NCBI GenBank assembly: GCA_024642645.1
Contig: JAHEAS010000142.1
Location: 1 to 7,752 of the forward strand
Length of the DNA stretch: 7,752 bases
Source of the DNA: Saprospirales bacterium
GTDB taxonomy: Bacteria; Bacteroidota; Bacteroidia; Chitinophagales; Saprospiraceae
Direction of reading: 5' to 3'
This document shows, in pieces, positions 1 through 6,126 of this stretch; position 1 is the stretch's first letter; each line of letters begins with the position of its first letter. Under the pieces are notes generated by a model. That model saw nothing but the letters and a program-made list of their open reading frames with translations. It was not told where the DNA came from and did not search any database. The position numbers and the translations under genes are program-made.

Positions 1-1584
1 GAACTGTTGCTCATACAATGCTTTTGAGTTGGTGTAAAAATGGTTCAGGTCACGGACCCAAGCCTGCACACCTTTGTGGTTGTCATTTTTGAGCAGCGAC
101 CAAACAAGGCCACGCTCAATGTTCCATTCACTGGTTTGCCCAAACTCTCCACCCATAAAAAGCAGGTGCGCCCCAGGGTGTGTCCACATATACCCAAACA
201 TCGCCCGGAGGCCAGCAAAGCGCATCCACTCGTCGCCAGGCATTTTGTCTATTAGTGGCCCTTTGCCATGTACCACTTCATCGTGCGAAAGTGGGAGCAT
301 GAAGTTTTCAGAGAAGGCGTAAATCAAACTGAATGTCAGTTCGTGGTGGTGGTCCTTGCGGTAGAGCGGGTCGAGCTGAACGTATTTCAAGGTGTCATGC
401 ATCCAACCCATCATCCATTTCTGGTCGAAGCCGAGGCCGCCCTCGTCCACTGGTCGGCTTACGCTGGGCCAAGCAGTACTTTCTTCGGCGATGGTAATCA
501 CGTCAGGATGGTCCCGGTGCGCCATTTCGTTGAATTCTTTCAGGAACGAAACCGCTTCCAAATTCTCCCGACCGCCGTACTGGTTCGGAATCCATTCGCC
601 CTCCTTGCGGGAGTAGTCGAGGTAAAGCATGGAAGCCACGGCGTCCACCCGAAGGCCGTCGATATGAAACTGCTCTAACCAAAACAGTGCATTAGAAATC
701 AGGAAACTCCGAACCTCCCAGCGGCCGTAGTTGAAAACGGCGCTTTTCCAGTCCGGGTGAAAACCCTTTCTTGGGTCGGCATGGTCGTAAAGGTGTGTAC
801 CGTCGAAATCTGCCAGACCATGGGCATCATAGGGGAAGTGTGAAGGAACCCAGTCGAGTATAACCCCGATGCCAGCCCGGTGAAATGCGTCCACGAGGGC
901 CATAAAGTCTTCAGGAAAACCAAAACGGCTGGAAGTAGCGAAGTATCCCGTAATCTGATAGCCCCAAGATGGAAAATACGGGTGTTCCATGACTGGCAAA
1001 AACTCCACATGCGTGAAGCCCATTTCCTTGACATAAGGCACCATTTCATCAATCAACTCCAAATAACTGAACGAATGGATGCCGTCCTTTTTTTTCCGCC
1101 AGCTACCCAAATGAACTTCGTAAACCGAGTATGGTTGAGGCTTGCCAGCCATCTCAGCACGTTGATTCAACCATTTTTCATCTTTCCATTCATAATATGG
1201 GTCCCAAACAATGGATGCTGTGTTGGGTGGCACCTCCCAATATCGGGCGAATGGGTCGCCCTTGCTCAAGCGGCGTTTGTCGGCGCTCTTTATGCTGTAT
1301 TTGTACAAAGTGCCTTTACCAACGCCGGGCACCCAACCCTCCCAAATGCCCGTGCCATCAGGGCGAAGGTAAAGTTTGTGCGTTTTTTCACTCCAAAAAT
1401 TGAAATTGCCGACGACAGAAACCTCTAAGGCACTCGGCGCCCAAACGGCGAAGAAAGTGCCCCATTCCCCCTCCAACTGCATGGGGTGGCTTCCCAATTT
1501 GTTGTACAACCGAAAATGCTTCCCGGCTCGAATCAGTTCGATGTCGAAATCGGTGAGCAGGCTGTGCGGCTTTACGTTTTGCAT
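1..1584 (-). CDS. glgB: 1,4-alpha-glucan branching enzyme GlgB, 3' end cut by the window edge
   Basis: GlgB cuts an alpha-1,4-glucan and rejoins the piece by an alpha-1,6 bond, making the branches of glycogen in the cytoplasm. Reading the complement from the ATG at 1582-1584 gives 528 open codons that run off the left edge. Roughly residues 40-115 form a CBM48-type module (TFFAVWAPSA, VVGNFNFW). The GH13 barrel follows, with EVHLGSW, SWGYQITGY, DWVPSHF (D244, H249), GLRVDAVASM (nucleophile D314), TIAEEST (acid/base E367) and LSHDEVVHGK (D435). From the family, E. coli GlgB uses D405, E458 and D526. The spacings here (53 and 68 residues) are identical, with a constant offset of 91, so this is the short form lacking the extra N-terminal module. 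About 110 C-terminal residues should lie beyond the edge. A GAGG sits just before the ATG. No active-site residue is missing in the part seen. The long plus-strand ORFs here are shadows. Confidence 0.97.
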   Translation of the reverse strand, partial: MQNVKPHSLLTDFDIELIRAGKHFRLYNKLGSHPMQLEGEWGTFFAVWAPSALEVSVVGNFNFWSEKTHKLYLRPDGTGIWEGWVPGVGKGTLYKYSIKSADKRRLSKGDPFARYWEVPPNTASIVWDPYYEWKDEKWLNQRAEMAGKPQPYSVYEVHLGSWRKKKDGIHSFSYLELIDEMVPYVKEMGFTHVEFLPVMEHPYFPSWGYQITGYFATSSRFGFPEDFMALVDAFHRAGIGVILDWVPSHFPYDAHGLADFDGTHLYDHADPRKGFHPDWKSAVFNYGRWEVRSFLISNALFWLEQFHIDGLRVDAVASMLYLDYSRKEGEWIPNQYGGRENLEAVSFLKEFNEMAHRDHPDVITIAEESTAWPSVSRPVDEGGLGFDQKWMMGWMHDTLKYVQLDPLYRKDHHHELTFSLIYAFSENFMLPLSHDEVVHGKGPLIDKMPGDEWMRFAGLRAMFGYMWTHPGAHLLFMGGEFGQTSEWNIERGLVWSLLKNDNHKGVQAWVRDLNHFYTNSKALYEQQF

Positions 1585-1627
1585 TTTCCTCGTTTGTGTT
1601 TGTTTTTTCGGTGAAATGGATGGGTGG

Positions 1628-1635
1628 CAAAGATA
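1628..1635 (-). promoter_or_regulatory. Bacteroidota-type -7 element for glgB
   Basis: The complement reads TATCTTTG, an exact match to the Bacteroidota -7 consensus TAnnTTTG, about 43 bp upstream of the glgB ATG. There is no TTG at the usual 17-20 bp upstream. The nearest TTTG (complement of 1666-1669) is 30 bp away. The call rests on the -7 match and its position. Confidence 0.55.
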
Positions 1636-1744
1636 AGAATTTCAGCCAACTGCCCGACGGGTTTTCAAAGTATCACTTATGTGCTTTCTATCACCCCATC
1701 CATTAATCTTTTTGAAGGATTCTAGTGTTTCTAAGACCTTTCAA

Positions 1745-1752
1745 TATTTTTG
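1745..1752 (+). promoter_or_regulatory. Bacteroidota-type -7 element for trxB
   Basis: TATTTTTG matches TAnnTTTG exactly and lies 64 bp upstream of the chosen trxB ATG, which predicts a leader of roughly 55-60 nt. No TTG lies at the canonical spacing. A TTTG at 1711-1714 is 30 bp upstream. The element sits inside the in-frame upstream extension of the trxB reading frame, which argues that the extension is not translated. Confidence 0.5.
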
Positions 1753-1816
1753 CGCCCCGATGTTTTTCACGGGACCCCACTTTATCCTTTTTACCTTAAC
1801 CTTTATACTTAAAATA

Positions 1817-2764
1817 ATGTCCGACATCAAAATCCACAAGTGCATCATCATCGGCTCAGGCCCTTCGGGCTATTCTGCCGCCATCTATGCAGCTCGTGCA
1901 AACATGAGCCCTGTCCTGTTCACTGGCCCAGAGCCTGGTGGCCAATTGACCACTACCACGGAAGTGGAAAACTACGCTGGCTACCCCAACGGCATCAGCG
2001 GCCCCGACATGATGGAAGAGTTCCGGGCACAAGCCGAGCGCTTTGGCACCGATGTGCGATGGGAGCTGATTTCAAAAGTTGATTTCAAAACTGGCGAAAA
2101 ATACCATACCGTTTGGACGGAAAGCGGAGATGCAGTACATGCTTACACTGTTATCATTTCTACCGGTGCTAGCGCTAAATATCTCGGACTTGATTCTGAA
2201 AAAAGGCTCATGAATAATGGCGTGAGCGCCTGCGCTGTCTGCGACGGATTTTTCTACAAAGGAAAAGAAGTGGCCGTAGTGGGCGGTGGTGACACTGCCG
2301 CAGAAGAAGCGACCTACCTCGCAAAGCTTTGCCCAAAAGTCCACCTGCTCGTCCGGCGTGATGAACTCAGAGCTTCGCAAATCATGCAAAAGCGGGTCTT
2401 CAACACCCCAAATATCGAAGTGCACTGGAACAGCGAAACGGAAGAAGTTCTCGGTGACGAGAAAGTGACAGGTATCCGCATTGTCAACCGGCAATCTGGC
2501 GAGAAAAAAGAACTCCCCGTTGAAGGTTTCTTTGTCGCTATTGGCCACAAGCCAAACACCGACATTTTCAAGGACTTCCTTACTATGGACGAAACTGGCT
2601 ACCTAATCACACAAGCTGGCTCCACCAAGACCAATATTCACGGTGTATTTGCCAGTGGTGATGCACAAGACAAGGTTTACCGCCAAGCCATTACCGCTGC
2701 GGGAACTGGCTGCATGGCAGCACTAGATGCGGAAAGGTATTTGGTGGAAGAGGAATTGGGGTAA
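1817..2764 (+). CDS. trxB: Thioredoxin-disulfide reductase (TrxB, low-molecular-weight type)
   Basis: This cytoplasmic FAD flavoenzyme passes electrons from NADPH to oxidised thioredoxin. The protein has 315 residues, normal for the family. It has an N-terminal FAD-binding GSGPSG (13-18), PGGQLTTTTEVENYAG, the redox disulfide CAVC followed by D (C139, C142, D143), the NADPH-binding GGGDTAAEEA (from 156), the RRDELRAS segment (R180, R181, R185) expected to bind the NADPH 2'-phosphate, and a C-terminal FAD motif in FASGDAQDKVYRQAITAAG. The intact CxxC separates it from YpdA-type and ferredoxin-NADP reductase relatives. The frame stays open back to 1679, but homology begins at MSDIKIHKCIIIGSG and the probable promoter lies inside the extension, so I start at 1817. 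No clear Shine-Dalgarno is visible, which is usual in this phylum. It is transcribed divergently from glgB and closed by a strong terminator, so it is probably monocistronic. Confidence 0.96.
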   Translation: MSDIKIHKCIIIGSGPSGYSAAIYAARANMSPVLFTGPEPGGQLTTTTEVENYAGYPNGISGPDMMEEFRAQAERFGTDVRWELISKVDFKTGEKYHTVWTESGDAVHAYTVIISTGASAKYLGLDSEKRLMNNGVSACAVCDGFFYKGKEVAVVGGGDTAAEEATYLAKLCPKVHLLVRRDELRASQIMQKRVFNTPNIEVHWNSETEEVLGDEKVTGIRIVNRQSGEKKELPVEGFFVAIGHKPNTDIFKDFLTMDETGYLITQAGSTKTNIHGVFASGDAQDKVYRQAITAAGTGCMAALDAERYLVEEELG

Positions 2765-2776
2765 ACCTCCATGATT

Positions 2777-2812
2777 CGGCAGGATAGGGCTTTTGCCTAT
2801 CCTGCCGTTTTT
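2777..2812 (+). terminator. Intrinsic terminator of trxB
   Basis: A perfect 12-bp GC-rich stem, CGGCAGGATAGG (2777-2788) with its complement at 2796-2807, encloses a 7-nt loop. Five T residues follow (2808-2812), then a second T-rich run. It begins 13 bp after the trxB stop and is the clearest terminator in the window. Confidence 0.92.
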
Positions 2813-2859
2813 ACTTTTTCAAGGTCTATGTCCCAAATTTGAACGGCAATTAATTTACC

Positions 2860-3336
2860 ATGCAGCCCGATTCTAATATGGTTAACATCATTGATTACCA
2901 ACCCAAACATTTCCAACGCTGGAAGGAAATAAACGAGGCGTGGATAAACCATGCCTATTTTATGGAGGAGATTGACCACCTGCACTGTAGCCAACCGGAA
3001 TCGTCCATTCTAACGCCGGGCGGTTTTATTTTGCTGGCGCAAATGGGCGAGGAAATAGTTGGAACGGCTGGACTGCTCAAAGACGATGAACATACTTACG
3101 AACTCATCAAAATGGCCGTTGATAAACGTTTTCGTGGTCACGGCATAGGCGTAAAACTTTGCGAAGCAGCCATCGAAAAAGCGAGGGAAGCTGGCGCAAA
3201 GCTGCTTTATCTTTTCTCCAACACCAAAGGTTCGGCAACCGCCATCCAGATATACCGGGAACTCGGCTTTGTTGAAGTCCCGCTTGACCGACAGGACTTT
3301 GTGAGAGCAGATATTCGAATGGAAATGAACTTTTGA
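2860..3336 (+). CDS. GNAT-family N-acetyltransferase
   Basis: A 158-residue single-domain GNAT protein, a family that transfers acetyl from acetyl-CoA to an amine. The substrate cannot be read from the sequence. The N-terminal part has IIDYQPKHFQRWKEINEAWI. A central strand carries EEIVGTAGL. Motif A is IKMAVDKRFRGHGIGVKL, with the R/Q-x-x-G-x-G/A CoA pyrophosphate loop at R92-G97. Motif B-like AIQIYRELGFVEVPL follows, and the end has RADIRMEM. This pattern resembles small GNATs common in Bacteroidota. An in-frame TAA at 2851-2853 limits the start. ATG 2860 is the first candidate, but ATG 2878 (MVNIIDYQP) is about equally likely because homology begins there, and neither has a clear ribosome-binding site. 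It lies after the trxB terminator and 54 bp before the YfiT-like gene, with which it could share a transcript. A one-mismatch -7 element (CAAATTTG, 2834-2841) lies upstream. Confidence 0.88.
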   Translation: MQPDSNMVNIIDYQPKHFQRWKEINEAWINHAYFMEEIDHLHCSQPESSILTPGGFILLAQMGEEIVGTAGLLKDDEHTYELIKMAVDKRFRGHGIGVKLCEAAIEKAREAGAKLLYLFSNTKGSATAIQIYRELGFVEVPLDRQDFVRADIRMEMNF

Positions 3337-3390
3337 AGGTCATTGGCCATTGAGCCCATCATTCATTCACAGATTCATTCAATCATTAAC

Positions 3391-3903
3391 ATGGAAAATC
3401 TAAAATACCCATTTGGTAAGTTCATTGCTCCTGAAAGCGTCACCGCCGAAATGCGCCAGGGTTGGATTGACACCATTGCTACCCTACCCCAACGGCTGGA
3501 AGCCGCTTTGGGTGGCATCACAGAAGCACAGCTCGATACTCCTTATCGCCCAGAAGGCTGGACGGTGCGGCAAGTTATCCACCACATGGCGGATAGCCAT
3601 ATCAATGCCTACGTCCGCTTGCATTTGTCATTGACTGAGGATGCGCCAACCATCAAAGCATACAATGAAGCTGATTGGGCCAAATTGCCTGACTCAAGTT
3701 TGCCAATTAGTCATTCATTGGAAATATTGCGGGGCTTACATTTTAGGTGGGTGCACCTGCTTCGCAATATGAGCGAGGCTGATTTTCAGCGGACTTATGT
3801 GCATCCGCAATACGGTAAGATTTTCAGCATGGATACCATGACGGCGCTTTATGCCTGGCACAGTGAGCATCATTTGGGGCATGTTAAGATTGTGGTGGGG
3901 TAA
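3391..3903 (+). CDS. DinB/YfiT-family putative metal-dependent protein (bacillithiol-transferase-like)
   Basis: The 170-residue protein matches the YfiT/BstA branch of the DinB four-helix superfamily. The signatures are YPFGKFIAPESVTAE, QLDTPYRPEGWTVRQVIHHMADSH, LTEDAPTIKAYNEADWA and YAWHSEHHLGH. By family knowledge, B. subtilis YfiT binds a divalent metal through three histidines. The counterparts here are H65, H160 and H164. Members act on thiol cofactors (bacillithiol S-transferase) or are called metal-dependent hydrolases, and the true reaction here is unknown. I start at ATG 3391 because it matches the family N-terminus. An in-frame TTG at 3343 would add 16 residues of no family character. 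The C-terminus ends six residues after the last metal histidine (VKIVVG), whereas family members I recall continue to a short tail ending RMGW, so the end looks a few residues short. It is co-directional with the GNAT gene and a candidate terminator follows. Confidence 0.9.
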   Translation: MENLKYPFGKFIAPESVTAEMRQGWIDTIATLPQRLEAALGGITEAQLDTPYRPEGWTVRQVIHHMADSHINAYVRLHLSLTEDAPTIKAYNEADWAKLPDSSLPISHSLEILRGLHFRWVHLLRNMSEADFQRTYVHPQYGKIFSMDTMTALYAWHSEHHLGHVKIVVG

Positions 3904-3938
3904 ACCAATTGACTTGTCATGCATGTTCAATTTACAAT

Positions 3939-3977
3939 GTGTCAACACCAGAAGAAGGTGATTCAACACTTTTTTTT
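3939..3977 (+). terminator. Candidate intrinsic terminator after the YfiT-like gene
   Basis: A two-part hairpin: outer GTGT (3939-3942) with ACAC (3966-3969), and inner CACC (3946-3949) with GGTG (3957-3960), followed directly by eight T residues (3970-3977). The stem is short and interrupted by internal loops. The T-run and the position 36 bp after the stop support the call. Confidence 0.42.
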
Positions 3978-4023
3978 AATCATACCTCATTTGGTTTTGT
4001 CGGCTTCAAACTCGCTGGAAGAG

Positions 4024-4091
4024 AATGGAGAAAACTTTAATGACGAAAATAGAAAATTGACAAAGCTCCATACAATTATCAATTCTCCATT
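4024..4091. repeat. Inverted repeats at the convergent gene boundary
   Basis: AATGGAGAA (4024-4032) is the exact reverse complement of TTCTCCATT (4083-4091), which overlaps the stop of the M1 peptidase. Nested inside, GAAAATTGA (4052-4060) faces TCAATTCTC (4079-4087), giving a 9-bp stem with one G-U pair in the minus-strand transcript, followed there by TATTTTC. The inner one could be a weak terminator for the peptidase gene. The stems are AT-rich and the loops long. Confidence 0.3.
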
Positions 4092-5964
4092 AATCCTCAT
4101 CGTCTTTCTCATCCTCCTGCTTGCCCCAGCTATTATTATCCCTATCCCAATCCAAAAGTCGCTGGGACTCATCTATTTCAACCCGCTTAATATTCTTGTA
4201 CTTTTCATCAATAGTAAACTCATAGGTTGGGTGCGTCCAGCGCCAATCTGGCAGAACCGTGTATTTATTGCCCGTGAATTCGGTGCCTTTCTTCGCTCCA
4301 CGCATCAGGTCGAGCGGTAGGTTGAAAACTCGCTTTTTACCGTCTTTGTAGGTTACTGTGATGTCAAGCGGCATTGGGGTTTGGCCAATTCGCTCTAGTA
4401 CCACAAGGGTCTCCTTGCGATTGGCTTTTTCAACGGTTTTGATGCCGTAATCAATGGTTTTGGTAGTATAGAGAAAGTATTCCTTGAACCAATCCAGTTC
4501 CAAGCCCGACTCCTTTTCCATGACCCGAATGAAATCATTGGCGTTTGGATGTTTGAATTTCCAAGTGTCAAAATATGCCAACATGGCTTTGTCAAACACA
4601 GGTTTGCCCATGATGTACTGCAACTCATGCAGGATAACATGCCCCTTCACATATGCCCCGACGCTGTATGCCGCATTTGTGGAATAATGGTCGGAGTGGA
4701 TGGAAAGTGGCTCTTCCCTGCCAGCTTTGTTAAAGCGAATCATGGTTTTGTTGGCGTCCAAATGCGGGTTGTCGTCGGGTTTGCCACCCATTAGGCCTTC
4801 CAATTTCAAATAATTCTCAACTTCCGAAGTAGCATACTCCGTAAAACCCTCGTCCATCCATCCATACAAGCTTTCGTTGCTGCCCAAAATACCGTAGTAC
4901 CATGCGTGGAGCGATTCGTGGATAAAAGTGCCCAGGCCAGCCCCTCCAGCCAAAAAAGTAGCCATCGGATATTCCATGCCGCCGTCGCCACCTTCCAAGA
5001 AGGCGTAGGATTTGTAGGGGAATTGGCCAAAATGTGCATTGATGAAATCAAAGGCCTTGTCCATTTGCGCTGGGGCAGCCTCCCATGTTTTACGGGTTTT
5101 ATCATTTTCTTGGTACAAGAAATGGAAGACCAGCCCATCTTTTCTTTTGTAAACCACGTGCTTGTAGTCAGGGTCGGCAGTCCAGGCGAAGTCATGGACG
5201 TTTTCAGCTTTCCAATGCCAGGTGAACTTATCACCCTTTTCAGGGCGGACAGCTGTTCCTTCTGGTTCGTAACCGTAACCGATATTTCCACCATTTTGAA
5301 GGATGCCACTGGCACCGAGGATGTATTTTCGGTCAATAGTAATGTTAACGTCGAAGTCACCCCAAACGCCGTAAAACTCACGGGCCACGTATGGGTTCGC
5401 ATGCCAGCCCTGGTAGTCGTACTCGCAGATTTTAGGATACCATTGCGACATGGAAAAGTCAATGCCATCTGCGCTGTTCCAACCGGAGCGTCGGATTTGC
5501 AGCGGCACTTGGGAAGCAAAATCCATATTAAACTCCACCGTGGAATTAGGCTTGATTGCCCGTGGCAATTCCACTTCCAGAATCGTCTCGTTCACTTCGA
5601 ACTTGCAGTTTTTGCCGTCCATTTTCAGCGAGTTGATTTTATGCCACCCATACTCATCAGGCTTAAGTTTGCTGATGCGGTCCCTTACCCGTGGATCAGG
5701 GTCGGGAAGACTCATGCTGCGCACGTCCATGTTGCTGCCGGGTTGAAAGGCGTTGAAGTAAAGGTGGAAAAATACCCGGTCGAGTTCGTCGGGTGAGTTG
5801 TTGGTGTATCTGAGCGTTTGTTTGCCTTTAAACTGGTGCTTCGCAACGTCCATATCAATGTCCATGCGGTAGTCCACCCGCTGTTGCCAACGATCTGGTT
5901 GGGCGATAAGCAATGTTTTTAGGGAAAAAATCAGGGAAAAAATCAGGAATGTTTTGTGGTACAT
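4090..5964 (-). CDS. Secreted M1-family zinc metallopeptidase (aminopeptidase)
   Basis: A 624-residue gluzincin peptidase expected to remove N-terminal residues from peptides outside the cytoplasm. It begins with a Sec-type signal peptide: a short charged start, a hydrophobic core at about 5-20, and likely cleavage around A21/Q22. There is no lipobox cysteine. The M1 N-terminal beta domain follows (VDYRMDIDMDVAKHQFKG, TLRYTNNSPDELDRVFFHLY). The catalytic domain has the substrate-amine motif as GGMEY (328-332), HESLH (H349, E350, H353) and, after exactly 18 residues, the third zinc ligand E372 in MDEGFTEY. Y433 and Y438 in AAYSVGAYVKG match the spacing of the paired tyrosines of leukotriene A4 hydrolase, so Y438 is the likely proton donor. 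All catalytic residues are present. The C-terminus ends in an acidic tail (QEDEKDDED), and I see no type IX secretion domain. An in-frame TAA at 5974-5976 upstream fixes the start. The 296-residue plus-strand ORF at 4906-5796 is a shadow. Confidence 0.95.
   Translation of the reverse strand: MYHKTFLIFSLIFSLKTLLIAQPDRWQQRVDYRMDIDMDVAKHQFKGKQTLRYTNNSPDELDRVFFHLYFNAFQPGSNMDVRSMSLPDPDPRVRDRISKLKPDEYGWHKINSLKMDGKNCKFEVNETILEVELPRAIKPNSTVEFNMDFASQVPLQIRRSGWNSADGIDFSMSQWYPKICEYDYQGWHANPYVAREFYGVWGDFDVNITIDRKYILGASGILQNGGNIGYGYEPEGTAVRPEKGDKFTWHWKAENVHDFAWTADPDYKHVVYKRKDGLVFHFLYQENDKTRKTWEAAPAQMDKAFDFINAHFGQFPYKSYAFLEGGDGGMEYPMATFLAGGAGLGTFIHESLHAWYYGILGSNESLYGWMDEGFTEYATSEVENYLKLEGLMGGKPDDNPHLDANKTMIRFNKAGREEPLSIHSDHYSTNAAYSVGAYVKGHVILHELQYIMGKPVFDKAMLAYFDTWKFKHPNANDFIRVMEKESGLELDWFKEYFLYTTKTIDYGIKTVEKANRKETLVVLERIGQTPMPLDITVTYKDGKKRVFNLPLDLMRGAKKGTEFTGNKYTVLPDWRWTHPTYEFTIDEKYKNIKRVEIDESQRLLDWDRDNNSWGKQEDEKDDED
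5921..5944. repeat. 12-bp perfect tandem duplication within the peptidase signal peptide
   Basis: AGGGAAAAAATC occurs twice in tandem (5921-5932 and 5933-5944). On the coding strand it encodes the LIFSLIFSL part of the signal-peptide core. The unit is four codons, so copy changes keep the frame. A further AGGGAAAAAAT is at 6041-6051, in the promoter spacer. Confidence 0.9.
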
Positions 5965-5989
5965 GCGGTGTATTTAATTAAAAAGTCAG

Positions 5990-5997
5990 CAAAGGTA
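5990..5997 (-). promoter_or_regulatory. Alternative -7 element for the M1 peptidase gene
   Basis: The complement reads TACCTTTG, an exact TAnnTTTG, 25 bp upstream of the start codon. It lacks a TTG at the proper spacing and would leave only a very short leader. It is weaker than the upstream promoter at 6031-6059. Confidence 0.25.
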
Positions 5998-6030
5998 AAA
6001 GATTCTGAAAGGTTAGCTTGGGTTGCACGG

Positions 6031-6059
6031 CAAAGATAAAAGGGAAAAAATGGAGGCAA
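6031..6059 (-). promoter_or_regulatory. Promoter of the M1 peptidase gene (TTG-N18-TATCTTTG)
   Basis: On the complement, TTG (6057-6059) is followed by 18 bp and then TATCTTTG (6031-6038). This fits the TTG-N17-19-TAnnTTTG consensus described for Bacteroidota housekeeping promoters. It predicts a leader of about 60 nt before the ATG at 5964. It is the only promoter in the window with both boxes at proper spacing. Confidence 0.65.
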
Positions 6060-6061
6060 GT

Positions 6062-6091
6062 CCAGATTTCTTTATGTTTACAACCAGATTT
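6062..6091. repeat. Direct repeat CCAGATTT in a divergent promoter region
   Basis: CCAGATTT occurs at 6062-6069 and 6084-6091, 22 bp start to start, about two helical turns. The pair lies between the M1 promoter and the start of the pentapeptide-repeat gene. The second copy plus one G forms CAGATTTG (6085-6092), one mismatch from TAnnTTTG, so it might be the -7 box of the downstream gene or a regulator site. This is inference from spacing only. Confidence 0.3.
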
Positions 6092-6126
6092 GAGCTGCCC
6101 AAGATTACAGGAAAATTCAATTAAGT

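Noticed and set aside
268..1428. Overlapping plus-strand frames of 136 and 182 residues, and a 117-residue minus-strand frame at 699-1052
   Set aside because: They are shadows of glgB, which is open over this whole stretch in another minus-strand frame with all GH13 motifs.
1679..1816. 46-residue N-terminal extension of trxB
   Set aside because: It is not part of the family, contains the likely -7 element, and reads as low-complexity noise.
3361..3381. Direct repeat ATTCATTCA before the YfiT-like start
   Set aside because: Two 9-bp AT-rich copies 12 bp apart in a short spacer. There is no symmetry or known site, so it is likely simple-sequence drift.
3919..4320. 133-residue plus-strand frame with a hydrophobic stretch resembling a small membrane protein
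   Set aside because: More than half overlaps the peptidase 3' end in antisense. The hydrophobic run is the complement of Asp/Glu-rich codons of the acidic tail, and there is no start context.
4906..5796. 296-residue plus-strand open frame
   Set aside because: It lies wholly antisense to the M1 peptidase, whose motifs and signal peptide are unmistakable. Its translation shows no recognisable domain.
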